In this document: one piece after another, positions 1-14,069 of the stretch | Layout of the letters: the number at the start of each line of letters is the position of its first letter | How positions within the stretch are numbered: the stretch's first letter is position 1 | From: Rhyzopertha dominica | Taxonomy: Eukaryota; Arthropoda; Insecta; Coleoptera; Bostrichidae | Direction: 5' to 3' | Assembly (NCBI GenBank): GCA_025024175.1 | Contig: QCXZ01000042.1 | Coordinates: forward strand, 8,883,501 to 8,947,500 | DNA length: 64,000 nt | Position numbers and translations under genes: made by a program | Notes under the pieces: generated by a model | What the model was told of the DNA's origin: nothing | The model's input: the letters and a program-made list of their open reading frames with translations, nothing else | The model's database searches: none

Positions 1-1280
1 TGTGTTACATATCAAAACTAATACCAACTGAAGGTCTTAATTGGCACTAATAATATCATCTTTACATGCTACTATACTCCTAGTTGGGCCAGACTTTTTA
101 AGGTTTGCTTACTAACTAAACGAAATCGTAAGTTCTAGTAATAGCATGGAAAATAATTCTTACTAATATATAATCCAACTAATAACGAATATTAAAAAGA
201 GACCTTAAGACCGAGGCACGATAAGCCATCTGACGCAAAAACTAACGGGTTGTTTCTAACAACTAATGAACTGATTAGTGTACAAGTTAAAAAAAAAAAA
301 CGAGGCAGTCAAAACAAGCAACGAAACCATATGTTCTTAGCATCCTAGCAACTATTTAACTTATACACGAGCACACGTGATTATAAATTGATAGAAACCA
401 TTATGGATCTTACTGAACTAACTCATTAGTATTTACCTATTACGGACCATTTAAACAATTTATTTTTATTTAATGAAATGATTTTTTTCTGAAAAGCCAG
501 GGAAGTCTGATGACCCGAAGTTTATGCGAACTAGATCAAAACGAATAGCAACACAACATCTAATTTTACGTTAACACTTCTAAGAACTTTACCAAAATCA
601 GTTTTGCTCTGGATTGCAAATTATATCAGAACAACACTTCGGTAGGTATATAAATGCCGATTTGCTGCTTTGAATTCCGTAAAAATATGTTATACTGCTT
701 CCCTATTCTGTCTTGATTGGTTTGTACTGTGTGACCCCCACCCCACACCATCAAAGTTTGATCTAGATAGCTTATGCATATGGTGTAAAAAAAACCCACC
801 AGATGAGTTCTCGACTTGTGCGTGAGCTTTTTCTTTGGCAGCAAAACTCACACAAGACAACCTGCTGTCTACCCCTGTCTTATGCTAATAAGAAAACGCA
901 ACGATCGAATCAACCATTTATAAGGAATCAGTGAGAATTAGATCTGATTTAAAAAAAAATCTAAGCCCATTTAGCTGATCTTATTGAAAAATTTTTTTAT
1001 GCCACTTTGCTATTCAATATAATGTAAGACACCTATGATTTATACGTTATACACATCACGTTTACTCATTTACTAGCAAAATAGCCCATATATTGTTACG
1101 GTTTAAATTTTGGGGAGTAAATAAAAACCTATTAATAATATAAATATTTATTTCATCAATTGGTGAGCATATGCCATCTGTATGTCTGGGTATGAATGTT
1201 AATCTTCTGTAGATTGTTTCGATCTTATTGTGATTCTAACCAGAACCAAACAAGCCAAACCCAACAGGGGATAAAACTAC
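1..1280. other. AT-rich stretch, nothing recognised
   Basis: AT-rich sequence with short A and T runs, for example an A run near 290-300. I saw no coding frame with protein-like character, no terminal repeats and no RNA gene. Confidence 0.5.
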
Positions 1281-1529
1281 TCTCACCATTATTTTCGGCT
1301 AGGCGATGGGGTGCAATATTTTTTACTGTTTTACCTAGAACTTAGGGAGCTGGCTTCACCTATCCCAGACCACGTGCTGAAACAAAGGTTCTTCAGTTTT
1401 ACTTTCAACCCTTGCTGCAAGCTGCAAGGTGAGGAATTCGTCTGTTTGATAGCACCATCTCACATAGATTATTGTAGGGTTCTTTTGTCACCCGGCGTGA
1501 TATATTCATGTCGGTTCTTGAGGGCTAGA

Positions 1530-1800
1530 TCATTCTGATTCTGAATTTGGAAACCACCCCAGGACGTGATCGAGGTACAACCACCACTGGTAGAGACGAG
1601 TGCCAGGGTTTTTGTCCAACAAGGTAACTCCAAGCAGCCGTTTCAAGAAGGCATTACGTAACAGATTGATCCACCTATCCACGACATACCTATCTTCTAC
1701 CAGATCAGATTCATCCATCCTTTTTCTTTTGAGAGATCCTGCTACAGTTGTTACCTGATTTGAAGTACAGAATCTTCGGGAATATTTGCCGTCCTTGCTA
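1530..1800 (-). pseudogene. possible decayed coding fragment, unrecognised family
   Basis: On the minus strand a frame stays open from about 1800 down to the stop near 1530 and reads like protein. It has four tryptophans and few low-complexity runs, with pieces such as VVDRWINLLRNAF and TRLYQWWLYLDHVL. The frame is already open upstream of the first ATG (1718), after an earlier stop near 1810. I do not recognise the family. A loose resemblance to the C-terminal part of heparanase-type proteins (a DxWLxLL-like stretch) is too weak to name it. The surrounding 1.29-1.83 kb is less AT-rich than its neighbours. It could be a transposon remnant, an exon relic or chance. Confidence 0.25.
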
Positions 1801-1839
1801 AAAAAAGAGGGTGTTCAAACTGATTCAGCTGTGGCTTTC

Positions 1840-4800
1840 ATCAAGCTGATACGTTGATATGCTTACCTCTAAAATTGGATTACTCATCTGGAAACGTCCA
1901 TAGAACAAAGAAATCGTATAGAGTAACTGTAAATATTGTAAATATGGAGTTAAGGTTAGATATAGATTGTTTTTTTGTTAATTATATATCATAGTTTTTG
2001 TTTGAACGTAACGGAAATAAAATGTTTAATATCAACGAATTCTCTACTATAAGTAATTATAAGAAGTTTGAATACTGATTTCAAAAAGCTTGAACTATTT
2101 ATCGATTTGGAGTCTAACTACTGATTAACCATTTATTACTGTATGTATAGAGACCTGAATTAGAGTCATCATCTTCATTACCCTACATACAATTACAGAA
2201 TGTACAATAGCAGCAGTAGACTAAACAAAGCGCTTGTAGCTGTTGTGTATATTTGTATTAAAGAGGATGACCTGAAAAGTATCATAATTTATTTAGTTGT
2301 TAAAGTGAGCAGGTAAGATTTATAATATTCGTAATGTGAAAATAAATAAAATAAAATTGACTTACCAAATATGAACTATGTTAGTCAAGATCTTATTGAT
2401 AAACTCTTAGAAAACAAGTTTGTTCCATGTTTTTTTAACATTTAATTTATTGGAATTATAATTCAATGTAAAACAAAAGAAACTATATGTGGAAAAAAAA
2501 TCTTAGACACAAAGTGTTGGAGTCAAAATATAATTTTTGTAATTTTAACTAGAGAAAACAAATTTTTAAAGAGATAATGTAGAAAAACTTAGTGGAAATG
2601 TAAGACCACTTCTCCTCAACTAATCAATCCCTTTGCATTTGATAATAGTCAAAATGTGTCAGTTAAACATGGCAAACGTTGAATTTATTTCTTTTTGTCG
2701 TAATGAAAAATGCCCTGCAGCCACTGCAAATGCATGATAAACATATATGTCGCGGGTATGTTTTAGGATTAGTTCACAAATTTGGTTACAGGAGTTCTGT
2801 AACTAGCAAAAAAAGAAATGGTGAAAACCGAGCAAAAACAGAGGCGATAGCAATTGAACACGAAGTTTGATAAGCTGCCATCCAAAGCGTCCAGAAATGT
2901 AACAAATCTCGTACATAAAACATTCTTCTAAATTAGGATTGTAAACGAGAAAATAATGAATAATTCAAATCATCTTTTCAATATCTGCAATATTTTTCCT
3001 TAAACTATCTAGCAACAGCACTTGACATTTTATACCCGCTGATATACTATAGCATTTCGTGAACTAGCGCAAAATACGTATATCCATACCAGTATTGTTT
3101 CTTCATGCGCACGAAACTAACGCATACTCATATCGAATGTAATGCAGTCCTGTGTTGGCACTTATTTTTCATCTCACTGGGTATTCGTCTAGTTTTCATG
3201 TTACGATGCGACGGCTGTCGCTGGCGAGACATTGCAAGAGCCAAGGAGTTGTAAAAAAGTTGGAGGAAAATATTACTTGCTATTTTGCGAGCATAAAATT
3301 CTGCTGGAGTTTCACCTTTGCATTTTACTTTTAGGACCCGAAATAAAAACGCCGTTTAAAGCAAGATAAAGTTTTTATCGGACATCCAACCGCGCCTTTG
3401 AGTTGAGTTTTAGGGTAGGACATGTATGCTAAAACTGGGACATGCGGAAATGTTCCAAATTGCTTGTTCTGCGGAGTCTGGCTGAACTTTACACTTACGA
3501 ATTATACATTAATATGTAAATTTACATGACTGAAGCTGGTTCAGTACGCAAAACGAAGACAACTGAAATGAAAATGACCATAAACCTGTAAAAATTGTCA
3601 AACTTAGATGTTGCTTGTTAGGGGGTGTTCGATTAGTTCAGCAAAGCAATGCGTATCATTAAAAAACATTGTTAGCATTTTATACAAAATTACTATAGGT
3701 AATTAGAACAAATTATTAAAACCTACAGGAGTATTTGCTCTTCACATTTTCTTCTGTTACATTTCAAATTTTCAACAAAAAAGGTTCCTCAACCAATGTT
3801 TTTATGCAAAAGGAAATACAATCAATATTTCCTCAGAAGAATATGTAAAATCACCTTGGCATGTGTGCCAAACACTTAAGTGAGTTATTCCGTACTAACC
3901 TCATTGTTTGTCTTTTGTTACTACAGGTAAGGCTTCTGTTGCTTGAATTGCCAAAGTGTCGTAAGCTGCTTAGAACTCGTAAGTCCCCTTGTCTTATTAT
4001 AAAACGACAACAGGTATCCCGGAGCGTGAAGCTTATAGCGCTGGCTTCGAGTTCCATTCTAGGGAAGTATAAGTTGTACTTTCGATATCTGAGCTATTTA
4101 CATGGGAATTTAGTATTCAGCTTGAAATTAAACTTTAAGCACTCACACTAAAAGTAAATTTAAAATTACAAGTTCTTAGACAATATTTTATTTCGGCATG
4201 GGAAAATTCTGAACGCCCTAGTAGCACTGCGTATCAAAAACGTACAATAAAGTACGCCGCTGCGATTTTTAGTTGTATTCCCAAGGTCAAGCGCCGCAGC
4301 GCTCCGAGCAACAACTGGCAAAAAACGTCTGAATACACTACTTTTTATAATACTGTTTTTTTTTTCGTCAAACGGCACACACGATAAACGCATTATCACG
4401 TATTAGTTGTATTGAGGAGCTCTTAACGTGCGCGGTGTAGCTCCCTAATTTTGGTTTCTGGAAGTGGTTAAAAGATGATTTCGGGAGTGATTGGTGTGCG
4501 TAGTGAACTATGACTATAGTGGATGGTAGGTGATGGTGAAGACGCCAAGCGATTGGAAAGAAACAAATGCGAAAAATGTGAGTAATTAAAACACTTCTAA
4601 AATGTATTGAAGCAAGCTGCGTGTTTTCGCATTGGAAAGTGACGCGCACTCTGGTTTGAAAGTAGCGTTTTTAGAAAAATGATAAATTAATTTCATTTGG
4701 ATGCTTATGACAACAAGTTTTTGATTAATTAAATAGACGATTCTGAAAATGAATATAGTTATTTCTTGTACCTACCTGTTCTGTTCACTAAAAGGTTATT

Positions 4801-7560
4801 AGTAAACTAAATCATTTGTCTGATATGCCAAATAATATAACTTTACCTACATGTCGTAAAAAGGTAACTCGAACGTTAAATTTCATTCGGAGATATGGTA
4901 TAACAGTAAAATAGGGTCGTTCGCAGTGAATGGAATACGAATAAAACGACTTAACTGTGCAATTTTGAACATAAAATATGTTTTCGAGACAGCTCTACCA
5001 ATAAAAACTGACCAATCTTGTATAACTCCAACTTGGTTATTTTAAGCTAAATACTAATCTATAGTGCTATCGAAGAAAAAACAATATCTACGTATCCATG
5101 TAAGACATCAATTTTTTAGAGTTTTTGCCATTTATTCTTTTAGAACACGGCTATATTTTTGAAACGGGTTTAAAAGTTAATCCAATCACATCTATTTTAA
5201 TGAAGTTTGTATAAAATTTCGGTCGCAGTAAACACCACGGGTGCTGACCATTTGGTTTTAGATTTGACTGGAGGGTATTTTCCTCCACAGATCTCCGGAA
5301 GTGGAGTCAAGTTAATAAAATATTATTATTTACAGTATTTGAATTTGTACGCTTAAGTGAATTTCTTATATAGTTAAAAATCTCGGACCTAAATCTGAAT
5401 TGACTAAAGTATCTTTCTTTCTTTGAATAAAGATGCTTTCAAACGCGTTTCGGTTTTGTTAGAAACTTCTTTGAATAGCCTTTAAAAATTATTATGGGGT
5501 GAGTTGTGTCTTTCATGTTAGTCGACATCCGATTTATCAAACCTCCCAAATCTGAAATGATCTAAATATCCTTTAAATCAAGCTCCCATAGAAGCCCAAT
5601 ATCTTATTTAAGGTTACAACTATTACATTGTATTTTATTTTTCATTCTCTTTCGCATTTACATTATTTTGATGGTATGATTGCCGATAAAAAACAGCTTA
5701 AACGAAATTGTTTTATGAACCTTTGTAATATTCTGTTAATCTCTAAAATCAAAAGGAATATTGAACACCATCAGTTTTTCGTTTAACATTTAGCGATTTA
5801 TTACATTTTACCGAAAATTTACTCATTGAGGAAACATTCGAATTTGGTACTGAGCATTATTTTTTTTATCTATTATTTATTTAACGAATATTTTTAATAA
5901 TTTAGGAAACATTTGAATCAGTTACTGCACATTCGTTACATTCATCGAGTGTCTATTATATTTATTACTCTATTACTTATATAATTTTAGAAGTGTTTTA
6001 ATTCACGTAGTAATAAAATAGTAAGCGGTAAAGCTCTGCAAATTATATAGTGAGTTTTTATCTGAAAGATTTTACATGTTTACAGGAACAGTAAACTACT
6101 AGTCAAGTACATGTACTAGGGCTATAGAAAAAGCAAGTTTTCAGAAATGGCTTAAAGGCATAAATATTACCTGCACGTCTATGCAATACCCTCAAAAATA
6201 GCGAAAATATTTATCGTACAACTACATATTGTGCCACAGTTCACGTAACCCTAAAGGCCTTTGCAAGGATAAGAATCAACAAACGTAACAATTTGCAGGA
6301 AAGGCGATGCTTTCAGTTTAAAAATCTTTGATTTATGTTTGGTGGATAAAAATATTACTTGAATAAAAATGATAAAAATAATTATATTTGTTTCGAAATG
6401 TAAGCACAACGCTTTTATCAAACTAACAAAATAATTCATCAAACATTATTATTCGGTTTAGTTTGCAGAACGAACAAAAATTGTTTGATGTAAATTCAAG
6501 AATCATTACATGATAAGATTTGTTTTTTGGAATTTGGCGTGGCAGATAACATCAATGTATCATAGTGTATTCTAATTTGTAATTACTAGTTTTTATAACA
6601 AATGGTCAATGGCAATACAGCGTACATGATGATTTTAGTATTAACGCCTATAACTTTATTAAAAAAGTACCTTTAACTAACCTATACGTTTGTAGATCGT
6701 AGTAAAAGTTATATGCGAAGACGTGATAAAGTAATCATGTTTGTGTAGGTAGATACCTACATCAGAATAGTGCTAGACAACATTTTTTTTAAACATTTTC
6801 TTCCACGATTCTTATAAAACGTTGGTTTCTATATTCGGCGACGTAAGAAAGTATTTTACAAGAAATAAGCCAGACAAGACAAATGTAAAGTGTAAGAATT
6901 AATATCAGCTTCTTCTAAATAATTATAATTGTATGATGGAAGTAGGTACCTAAATTTTGATTTCAGCTACAGCGCATTTAATTGCACCAAAGCATTGATA
7001 GATTTAATCTAATATTTTGGCCTGATAAATAATTAATAAAAAACAATAATACAGTCATATCAACTACTATAATTACTACGAAATCAACAAGCCATCTTGC
7101 GTAGGTACATAAATACTATGAAAGCTATAGCGCAATACATTAATTTGTATGCATTTTGTTGTCAATTATGACCAAGTGTGATGGAGCGGATAGCAAAGTT
7201 TAGTTACTTGCATGATCAACTTGATACCATTATTTATAAAAAAAAAATCTCAAATTAATTAATATATACAAAAGTATATACTTTTTAAATCACTGTATGT
7301 AAAAATGTTATAAGTATCTGATAAATAATAGTTATTTTGACATATTTATGCCAACACAAATATATTTATCGNACATAATTTTATTATGGCTTACAAATGT
7401 ATTTGGTGTGCTGCACTGTTATTTTNAAAGAAAAGGTTACAGTGGACAAATACCGAAATACCAAGCTTAATCACCCCTAACCTCCACCATGTAACTGTAG
7501 AAGATATATCTCAAGATATTTACGATGCACTTTAGTTGTAAATATATCTAATATCCCCCT
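1840..7560. other. long AT-rich stretch, no gene recognised
   Basis: AT-rich background with many short open frames, none convincing. Small items seen inside: a dispersed repeat at 5397-5480 (listed separately), a short inverted repeat at 6744-6761 (8-bp stem, 2-nt loop), and ambiguous bases at 7372 and 7426. A slightly GC-richer patch around 4400-4660 gave no recognisable product. Confidence 0.5.
5397..5480 (+). repeat. dispersed repeat, copy 1 (pairs with 29615-29695)
   Basis: This segment and the one near 29.62 kb align along most of their length and share the exact core GATGCTTTCAAACGCGTT with similar flanks on both sides. In one frame both read (N/D)KDAFKRV, so they may be remnants of a coding transposon, but I do not recognise the protein. 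No boundaries were found. Confidence 0.5.
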
Positions 7561-7634
7561 TTGATGACATTCTTGTAAAAGGAACATATCTGGATTTCAA
7601 AAATTTTACGATTACCACCACTTATCAAAAACCC

Positions 7635-7765
7635 GAGACTCTCGTCACGAGATCGAGACTAAGTAGACCGAGACCGAGACCAAAGAAACCATGCATTTGA
7701 GAGACCGAGACCGAGACCACGCAAGTCTCGGTCTCGTAGCACCGAGACCGAAGCACTAGTCTTAA
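7635..7765. repeat. GAGACC hexamer block with inverted arms
   Basis: Imperfect GAGACC repeats run on the plus strand (about 7660-7720) and then reverse into GGTCTCGGTCTCG near 7725-7737, so the block can fold on itself. Similar GAGACC blocks are familiar from insect genomes, but which element carries this one cannot be told here. Confidence 0.7.
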
Positions 7766-7839
7766 ACAGAAAGTATAAAAAACGACATGATTGAGTCCTA
7801 AGATTGGTATTACTCATTACCCCAGCTAAACTCGTTTCG

Positions 7840-8300
7840 TGTTTTTTCTGCGATTTTTATTCACTTCTGGATGGCTTCGAAATTGTCGAATAGCTCCCCA
7901 CATTCTCCNGCCTTTCGTTCGCGAAATACCTGNTAGGTAGTCGGCAAACGAGGGGGCCGACGTAAAAACTCGACCCCGCATTCCGCCGTCTGTGCTCAAA
8001 GCGAAAGTGGCGCTGGCGANGTAAATGGTCCGTTTACAAGCTGTTTTTGCGCCGGGGAGCGTATGTTGTGTTCGCAAACAAAGACGCCAACAAGCGGCCA
8101 AATCAACCGGGAAAGAGAGCGAACATAAGCGAATCGCTCGGAACCGACTTCGCTATGCGAAAAGTTCGCGAACTATTCGGTGAGCTTTCCGGACGCTGCT
8201 CTATTGACTGAAAGCGCCGATAGACAGTAGGCGGGGGTGATTTTTAGATGTCATAAGCCGTGATTCCGACGATGGCGCCTAAGTGCTTAAGGTGGAGGGA
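7840..8300. other. GC-rich non-coding island
   Basis: This patch is clearly richer in G and C than its flanks and has many CpG dinucleotides. It contains three ambiguous bases (7909, 7933, 8020). A minus-strand frame of about 90 codons crosses it but reads like a by-product of composition. It may be conserved non-coding DNA; no specific function can be read from it. Confidence 0.4.
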
Positions 8301-11300
8301 AAGCCTGTTTGCGGAATCAACGACGGTTTTGTGGTTGGTCGAAAGGATAACGTAGGGGTAAACTGCTGTAGTGACGATAATGGTGTGGAGCATTTTGCAC
8401 TACATTAAATTAGACGAGTTGCATACAAGTAACATAAAAGCGCGTCATTTCCTTCCTAATGTTTTATATTATCTGAGCATGGCTAGATAAATTCACCCTC
8501 ATTGAAAAGCTCGAGAAAACTTGATCGTGTTGGCGGTACAGTTCTTGAAGCGGGCATTTAAAATCCTTTGTTACGATACGAAAAAAACTACCCTCTTCAA
8601 TTGTTCGCTATTATTGCTTCATACAAAGCGGATTTGTTTAAATCCTTGTACAGTATAAACTACGGGTGTTTCTTTAATGTTTAGTAAATATTGATGACAG
8701 TTGCCACCGTTTTCGTCCATAGCTCTTTGTTTCAGGTTCTTGCAGTCAATTCCCAGAACAACGGAGCACAATCTCCGTACAGACTTGTGACACGTTTCGT
8801 ATATCAACAGCAAATGCGTTGTCTAGTCTAAATTTTCCATTAAGTACTGTTTACCAGTAGTTCATCACCAAGGACACTTTAAAACTTCAACAAAGTTGTC
8901 TGTTTCTGTCTTCCTCTACTCAGAGCTGATCTCATTTGAAACTTGCCATGTATACATCTGCTCGTCCAAATCAGACTAAGTAACTGCTTGTTTTGTCCGG
9001 ACTGAGTACTCAAGTTATAGTAAAATTGCAATACATTTGATTCAGTATTAATATGACAAAACTAGATTTCTGATAGGAATAATAAAATGATCCATCCATA
9101 AGTGTAATGCAATTTAATTTAAACTGCATCAAAGAAAGTGGAAGTGGACTTTAGATGGTTTGATTTCATAGAAATTTAGATTTCTGATACTAGCGCTCAC
9201 TGTATCCTCATTATCCATTGCAGTGTAAATACCGAAAGAAACCCTACACTTGGCACTGTTTTCTAAGAAGATTCAACTGCCAGCCCAACCGGTTCGTTCA
9301 GTGAAGTTCTAAACTCAAAATAACTAGTCACTCACCTGAGCTTCCAATGTTTATTTTTTGCAGTGAGTGTGTTTTATCATCCTCCCTTATTTAATTTAGC
9401 AAACACAGTATACTTACTAAATATTAGTGGGTAGGTAGTTAGACAATAATTTCAATGTATTAACAGTTCCCGTACAAATTATACTGTGATAAATACAATA
9501 AATTTGCTGGCTCTGCATCACTTTCGTGCAATTTTTTCAGGAGCACTTCTAAACATGTTTCGTTAAGATATTGCACATTGAAATGCGATTTGAAAAATGC
9601 TTATAAATCCTTTGGCATTTTAAGGAGACCTACAGTGCGAGAAAATATCTGGTGTCTTTATGAAACCTTTCGTTTGGTGCGTCCATTTAACTACAGCATT
9701 GTTGCTTCCAAAAAATTTGGCGCTACTAATAGAGTGGACTCTAATACTAATAGCAGAAATCGAAAAGTTATATTGAAAGTAAAGGGTTAGCATTTTACAT
9801 TTATGTGAAAAATAACATCAGTGCTTTGCCAATTATAGTTTTGCGTATAGGTCGCCATTTAAAAATCCGTCCAAAGCAGATGTATTGCTTCAATTTCCGC
9901 TTGAAAATTAGTGTTAATATCTTGAATGGTCTTAGATTATTGTCACCCTCCTTTAAAAAAAAAGTCGTTAATAAATCCCAACAGTGTCCAGTCACAAGAT
10001 AAATAAATATATAGTAGATTTCGTCAGCAAAAAAAACTGTTAGCTTATTCTGGAGATGTTTAAGATAACAAGCCACCTCGCTAGTAAGCGTTTTGTACTC
10101 ATACAGTTATTTCCTCGAAGCGGCATTTTCTACTACATCAAACATTCCAGACTATCTGAAATCACTTGCTCTTAAGTATTAAATTTAGTGTACCTCAAAA
10201 TAAAAAGGAGTACAAGCTTTACACCATACACATATATCATTCCTTGTAGTCTTTTATGTAAGAAATTTATATCAAAATTTAATTCATATAAATTATTATA
10301 AATCATTCGTATAGTTTGTTTTGTTTGAGATGAGAGCAATAAGTCCGGTGTAATACAATGCGGACAAATAAAGATTGACGTGAAGAGAGAAGAATATATG
10401 AGTATACAGTTAAGCACGTAGGGGCAGACTTATCTAGGTATTTAGGTATTCTTACTTTCTATTCGTTACTTTTGTACTCGTAACCAATACATAGGTATAC
10501 ATTAGTTCATTTTGTACAGCATCTGAACGCTAGAAGAAAAGTTTTTTAGCAATCACACTCAGTAATTCAACATCACTAGTAAATACCCTGCAAATGCAAT
10601 TTCTTCTTTGAAGTGTACCATAACCGAAACTTTTGCTTTTTTATTCCTTACCGAAACATATAATTACGAACACAGAATTAGATGATACTAATTGCTTATT
10701 AACAGATATAACAAGAGAACTGCATAAATACATAAGCATGGTAAAAAGAAATTATAATTAAAGTATGTAAGCAAATAGTCGTTGCTATTGTAATTATTGA
10801 AGTCGTGGAATACAGACTCATAAGCATTTTGCGCTCATCATACGGAAAGGAGACAGCCGTCTATAATATTGTTTTTGTTACTTTTGAAAAACGTCAGACT
10901 CCATTCTGTTTACCTAATTCTCAATAAGAAATTATTTGTAAAGCCCAATAATTTCTTTGGGCTGGTTTCTCGTCTCCATTGTAAACTAAAATTAACCGTG
11001 TTTTTAAAATCTAAACCAATCACAAATCTCAATTTAAAGTGTTTTCTTGGTTACTGGGTTAATGTTAGCTAACATCAATTTAACAAAGAGAATAGAATTA
11101 GGCCCTTTTAGTTTAATTTAAATTTAAATAACGCAATACTTTTTGCTACATATTATTATATTCCAGTAAAAAATATAACAACAAAAACGCCTTTTTTCAT
11201 ATCAACTACTCTTTTCATACGCCATCAATGAAACACGAAACTATCCTGATCGGCAAGTGAATCTATTATGGAAGCCACACAAAGTACCGTAGTAACGATG

Positions 11301-11640
11301 AACATCTTCGCTATCCAGTATAAACAAAATAATCATCAAAATATTAACGAAAGTTAGCATCGGATATACGGTAACTGGAGTAATGAAGTAAAATTGGGGT
11401 GGAAATTACCGATTTTACTGGTAATCATTTCTTCTTTTCCAATGCAGACATTAACTATTAGGAAGAAAGTAATGATTCCTCAGAAGTAAGGAGTAGTTTC
11501 TAACATCAGTATTTGTTACTCTAGGTACTAATTGAGTAAGTGGTATAAAGTGGTAAAGGTATATAACCTTTTACTCGTTACTCGATACTCTAACACCACT
11601 GGCACCCCATGATGTTTTATACAAAAGCGCGATAGCTTAA
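8300..11640. other. AT-rich stretch, no gene recognised
   Basis: Mostly AT-rich. Around 9.55-10.08 kb moderate-length frames are open on both strands over the same bases, which argues against real coding. No terminal repeats or structured RNAs were recognised. Confidence 0.5.
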
Positions 11641-12870
11641 CTTTTAAACGAAAAAGTGACATAGAATGATTGCCTTTATTGAAAATAATCGGCAGTGGAT
11701 AGCATTTGTATCAGGAATAATATTTGAATTGTCCAGCTCGTTCTCCACAGATGCGCATGAACGCATCAGGGCCCTTGAAAGAATTAAGGAACGCTGACCC
11801 AGAAAAAATAACACGCCCTTAAACGCGTTCGCATAAACACACCGAGCAAGATTGATGTTCCAGGGATGAAACGTCACGGAAAATGAAAATTCCTCCCCAC
11901 TTGATATTTATAGCCACCAGCTGCACTTTCTCCGCTGGTTCTTTACGCGAGTTAATTTGAGACAGTAGAGGACATAAGTCACGCACTAGCAGGTGCAAAT
12001 GTCCCCATGAACAGTAAGAAAGGGGGGCGGTTATTGGCGACCCAATTTCGATATCATTTTGCGAAATTAGACCGCGGAAAGTTAATTTTACGGCCTGCCA
12101 AAGATGCTGCAGGTAGAACGGAAAGGAGGTGGGAAGGGGTAATATATCTCTTGCAAGAGTCGCCTGGTGTGGTACAGTTCGTTAACAGAAAGTTCCTCGG
12201 GACATAAATTACAATAATCGATTGAGAAAACGTATTAGAGATAAGTATTTCACTCGGGTTGTTTGCTAATCTGGAATATTGTTTGATGTAGAAATCTTCT
12301 TGGTGTCATGTGTATTCTTTGGACCCAAAACTTGCGAAACAAACGTCCCCTACGGTCCAATTAATCAACCTGTTTACTCAGCAAAGCCAGATATCCCACA
12401 CATAACGAAACGCTCGCAGCTTGATTTTTTTCATTCCGCTTTAAAGGACAAAACAAACAGCCTCCCATTTCTGCGGAGACTTCGCGACGCTTAATATTAG
12501 ATATTGCCTGCAACTAGCCGAAGAAAAACCGGCAATTTATTAGAGTCTCAAAGCGCACTGGACTCGTTCGCATTTCCCTCTGCATCCCATGAGCAGCGGG
12601 ATGTTTATTTATGAATTCGCGGCGCGGAGATTGAGGCTAGGGCGGATGGAAACTCGGGACAATCGGGGCAGCTCGTAAAAATATCGATGCTGCCCTGTCA
12701 GTTTGATTATTTGGTGCTTGGGGGTCCGGTGGATGCAGCCGTAAAAATTTAATATTACGCTTGCGATGTGAGAACTGCAGGGCGAGGGATATGAGTTATG
12801 AATAATAAAATTGAAGTTGACTGCACGATTAACTACTCTTCTGCTATTACAGACTCCCGGTTCTTCAAAT
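11640..12870. other. GC-rich non-coding island(s)
   Basis: Two adjoining GC-richer patches (about 11.75-12.20 and 12.30-12.80 kb) stand out from the AT-rich flanks. Several overlapping frames are open on both strands, as expected from composition. No protein family was recognised. The texture (CpG-containing blocks mixed with AT-rich homeodomain-like sites) fits conserved non-coding DNA, but this is inference. Confidence 0.4.
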
Positions 12871-12879
12871 TTTCGTGTT

Positions 12880-13680
12880 GAATTAAGCATTGCTATAACT
12901 CCATAAAAATGCAAAAATAATATTTTTGTTATAACTTAGTGCAGTCGTGACAAAGCACTCGACAGAGCTTCATTTAGTGACTGTTTTTAAGTGGGTTTGA
13001 AGTAAAGTGGTTTATATGAAGCCACATTCCAGTAAAATGAAATGTAATACCATGAGAATGTTCTTTGGTGGATATATAAAAATGCTAATAAAAACAAATG
13101 GGTCAACAAGTATATCAACGTCCATGCTGTTACATACTCGTATAGTATTAGGAGTGGCATACACTAAAGCTAAACACAACTAGTTCAAAATACTACTATT
13201 GTAACACTACCACTATACCGCACTGTACCGCACACACAAATAAGATATGCCACATAGTGTATAATTATTTTACTCTTTTCACATGAACTATCTTAAATAT
13301 TGTGATATGTCCATGATAAAGAAACATCGTAAATGTAGTGTTTGTTTGCTAAAATTTATTGTATCTAGATTTAGTGTAAATATAACAAAGTCTGAGCAGA
13401 AGTGTTTGGGAGTTCTTTGATATTCCATAACAAGCCTCTTCGATTTTTTCAAAATGGCCTCTATCCTTAACAAGTTATTGTTTTCCCTTTATGGCCATTT
13501 CTTTCAAAAGTAGAGAATCTAAATGAGAATATCGGCACTTCAGTTAACATTTTCCAATACGGCCATTTTGGTTTCCATGGAATGAGTGCACTAATAAGAG
13601 TTTCACAAGTCGACCAAGATGATAACTTAAACCTCAGTTAAACTAATAATAACGCATCTGCCATAAAATCGCCAAACATA
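12880..13680. other. AT-rich stretch, nothing recognised
   Basis: No coding, RNA or transposon signal recognised. A stretch near 13167-13207 weakly resembles one near 38478-38517 and could be a short dispersed repeat. Confidence 0.4.
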
Positions 13681-13689
13681 CAGCGCTGT

Positions 13690-14060
13690 CTCCGAAATTG
13701 TATGCAAATCCGGTCACCTGAGGCCTCAGGACGTGTTCTTAGTCCGAGTGGTGGAAATCACATTGAAGGATATTCACCACGTCTCGGAAACTCCAGGAAG
13801 CAGCGCACTTACTCCTCGGGGACCAGAGTTCGGTAATCCGATTTGTTTTGCCAATCGGACTGTCCTGCGGGATTGTTTTGGGAGAGAACTGAATTCTAAT
13901 GGTCCGCAACGACGGTGTGCCGCTCGATTGCGGAAGTGGGTTGGCCAGAATGCGACATGGATTTCGATTCTTCCTTTTCGCTTGGTTTCTTTTACATTAC
14001 GCTGCATTAGATTCTGTTGGCTTAGATTAAGGACCGGAGGTGGGCTTGTTTACTAGATTC
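13690..14060. other. GC-rich non-coding island
   Basis: GC-rich patch in which frames of 107 codons (plus) and 77 codons (minus) overlap almost completely. Neither resembles a known family, and simultaneous openness on both strands points to composition, not coding. Candidate conserved non-coding element. Confidence 0.4.
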
Positions 14061-14069
14061 TTCTGAAAG

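Noticed and set aside
9801..10076. 91-codon minus-strand frame with FFADEIYY, resembling a transposase FSDEA motif
   Set aside because: No other transposase landmarks before or after it, and the opposite strand is also open.
13733..14056. 107-codon plus-strand frame with a 77-codon minus-strand frame opposite
   Set aside because: Simultaneous openness on both strands and lack of homology point to base composition.
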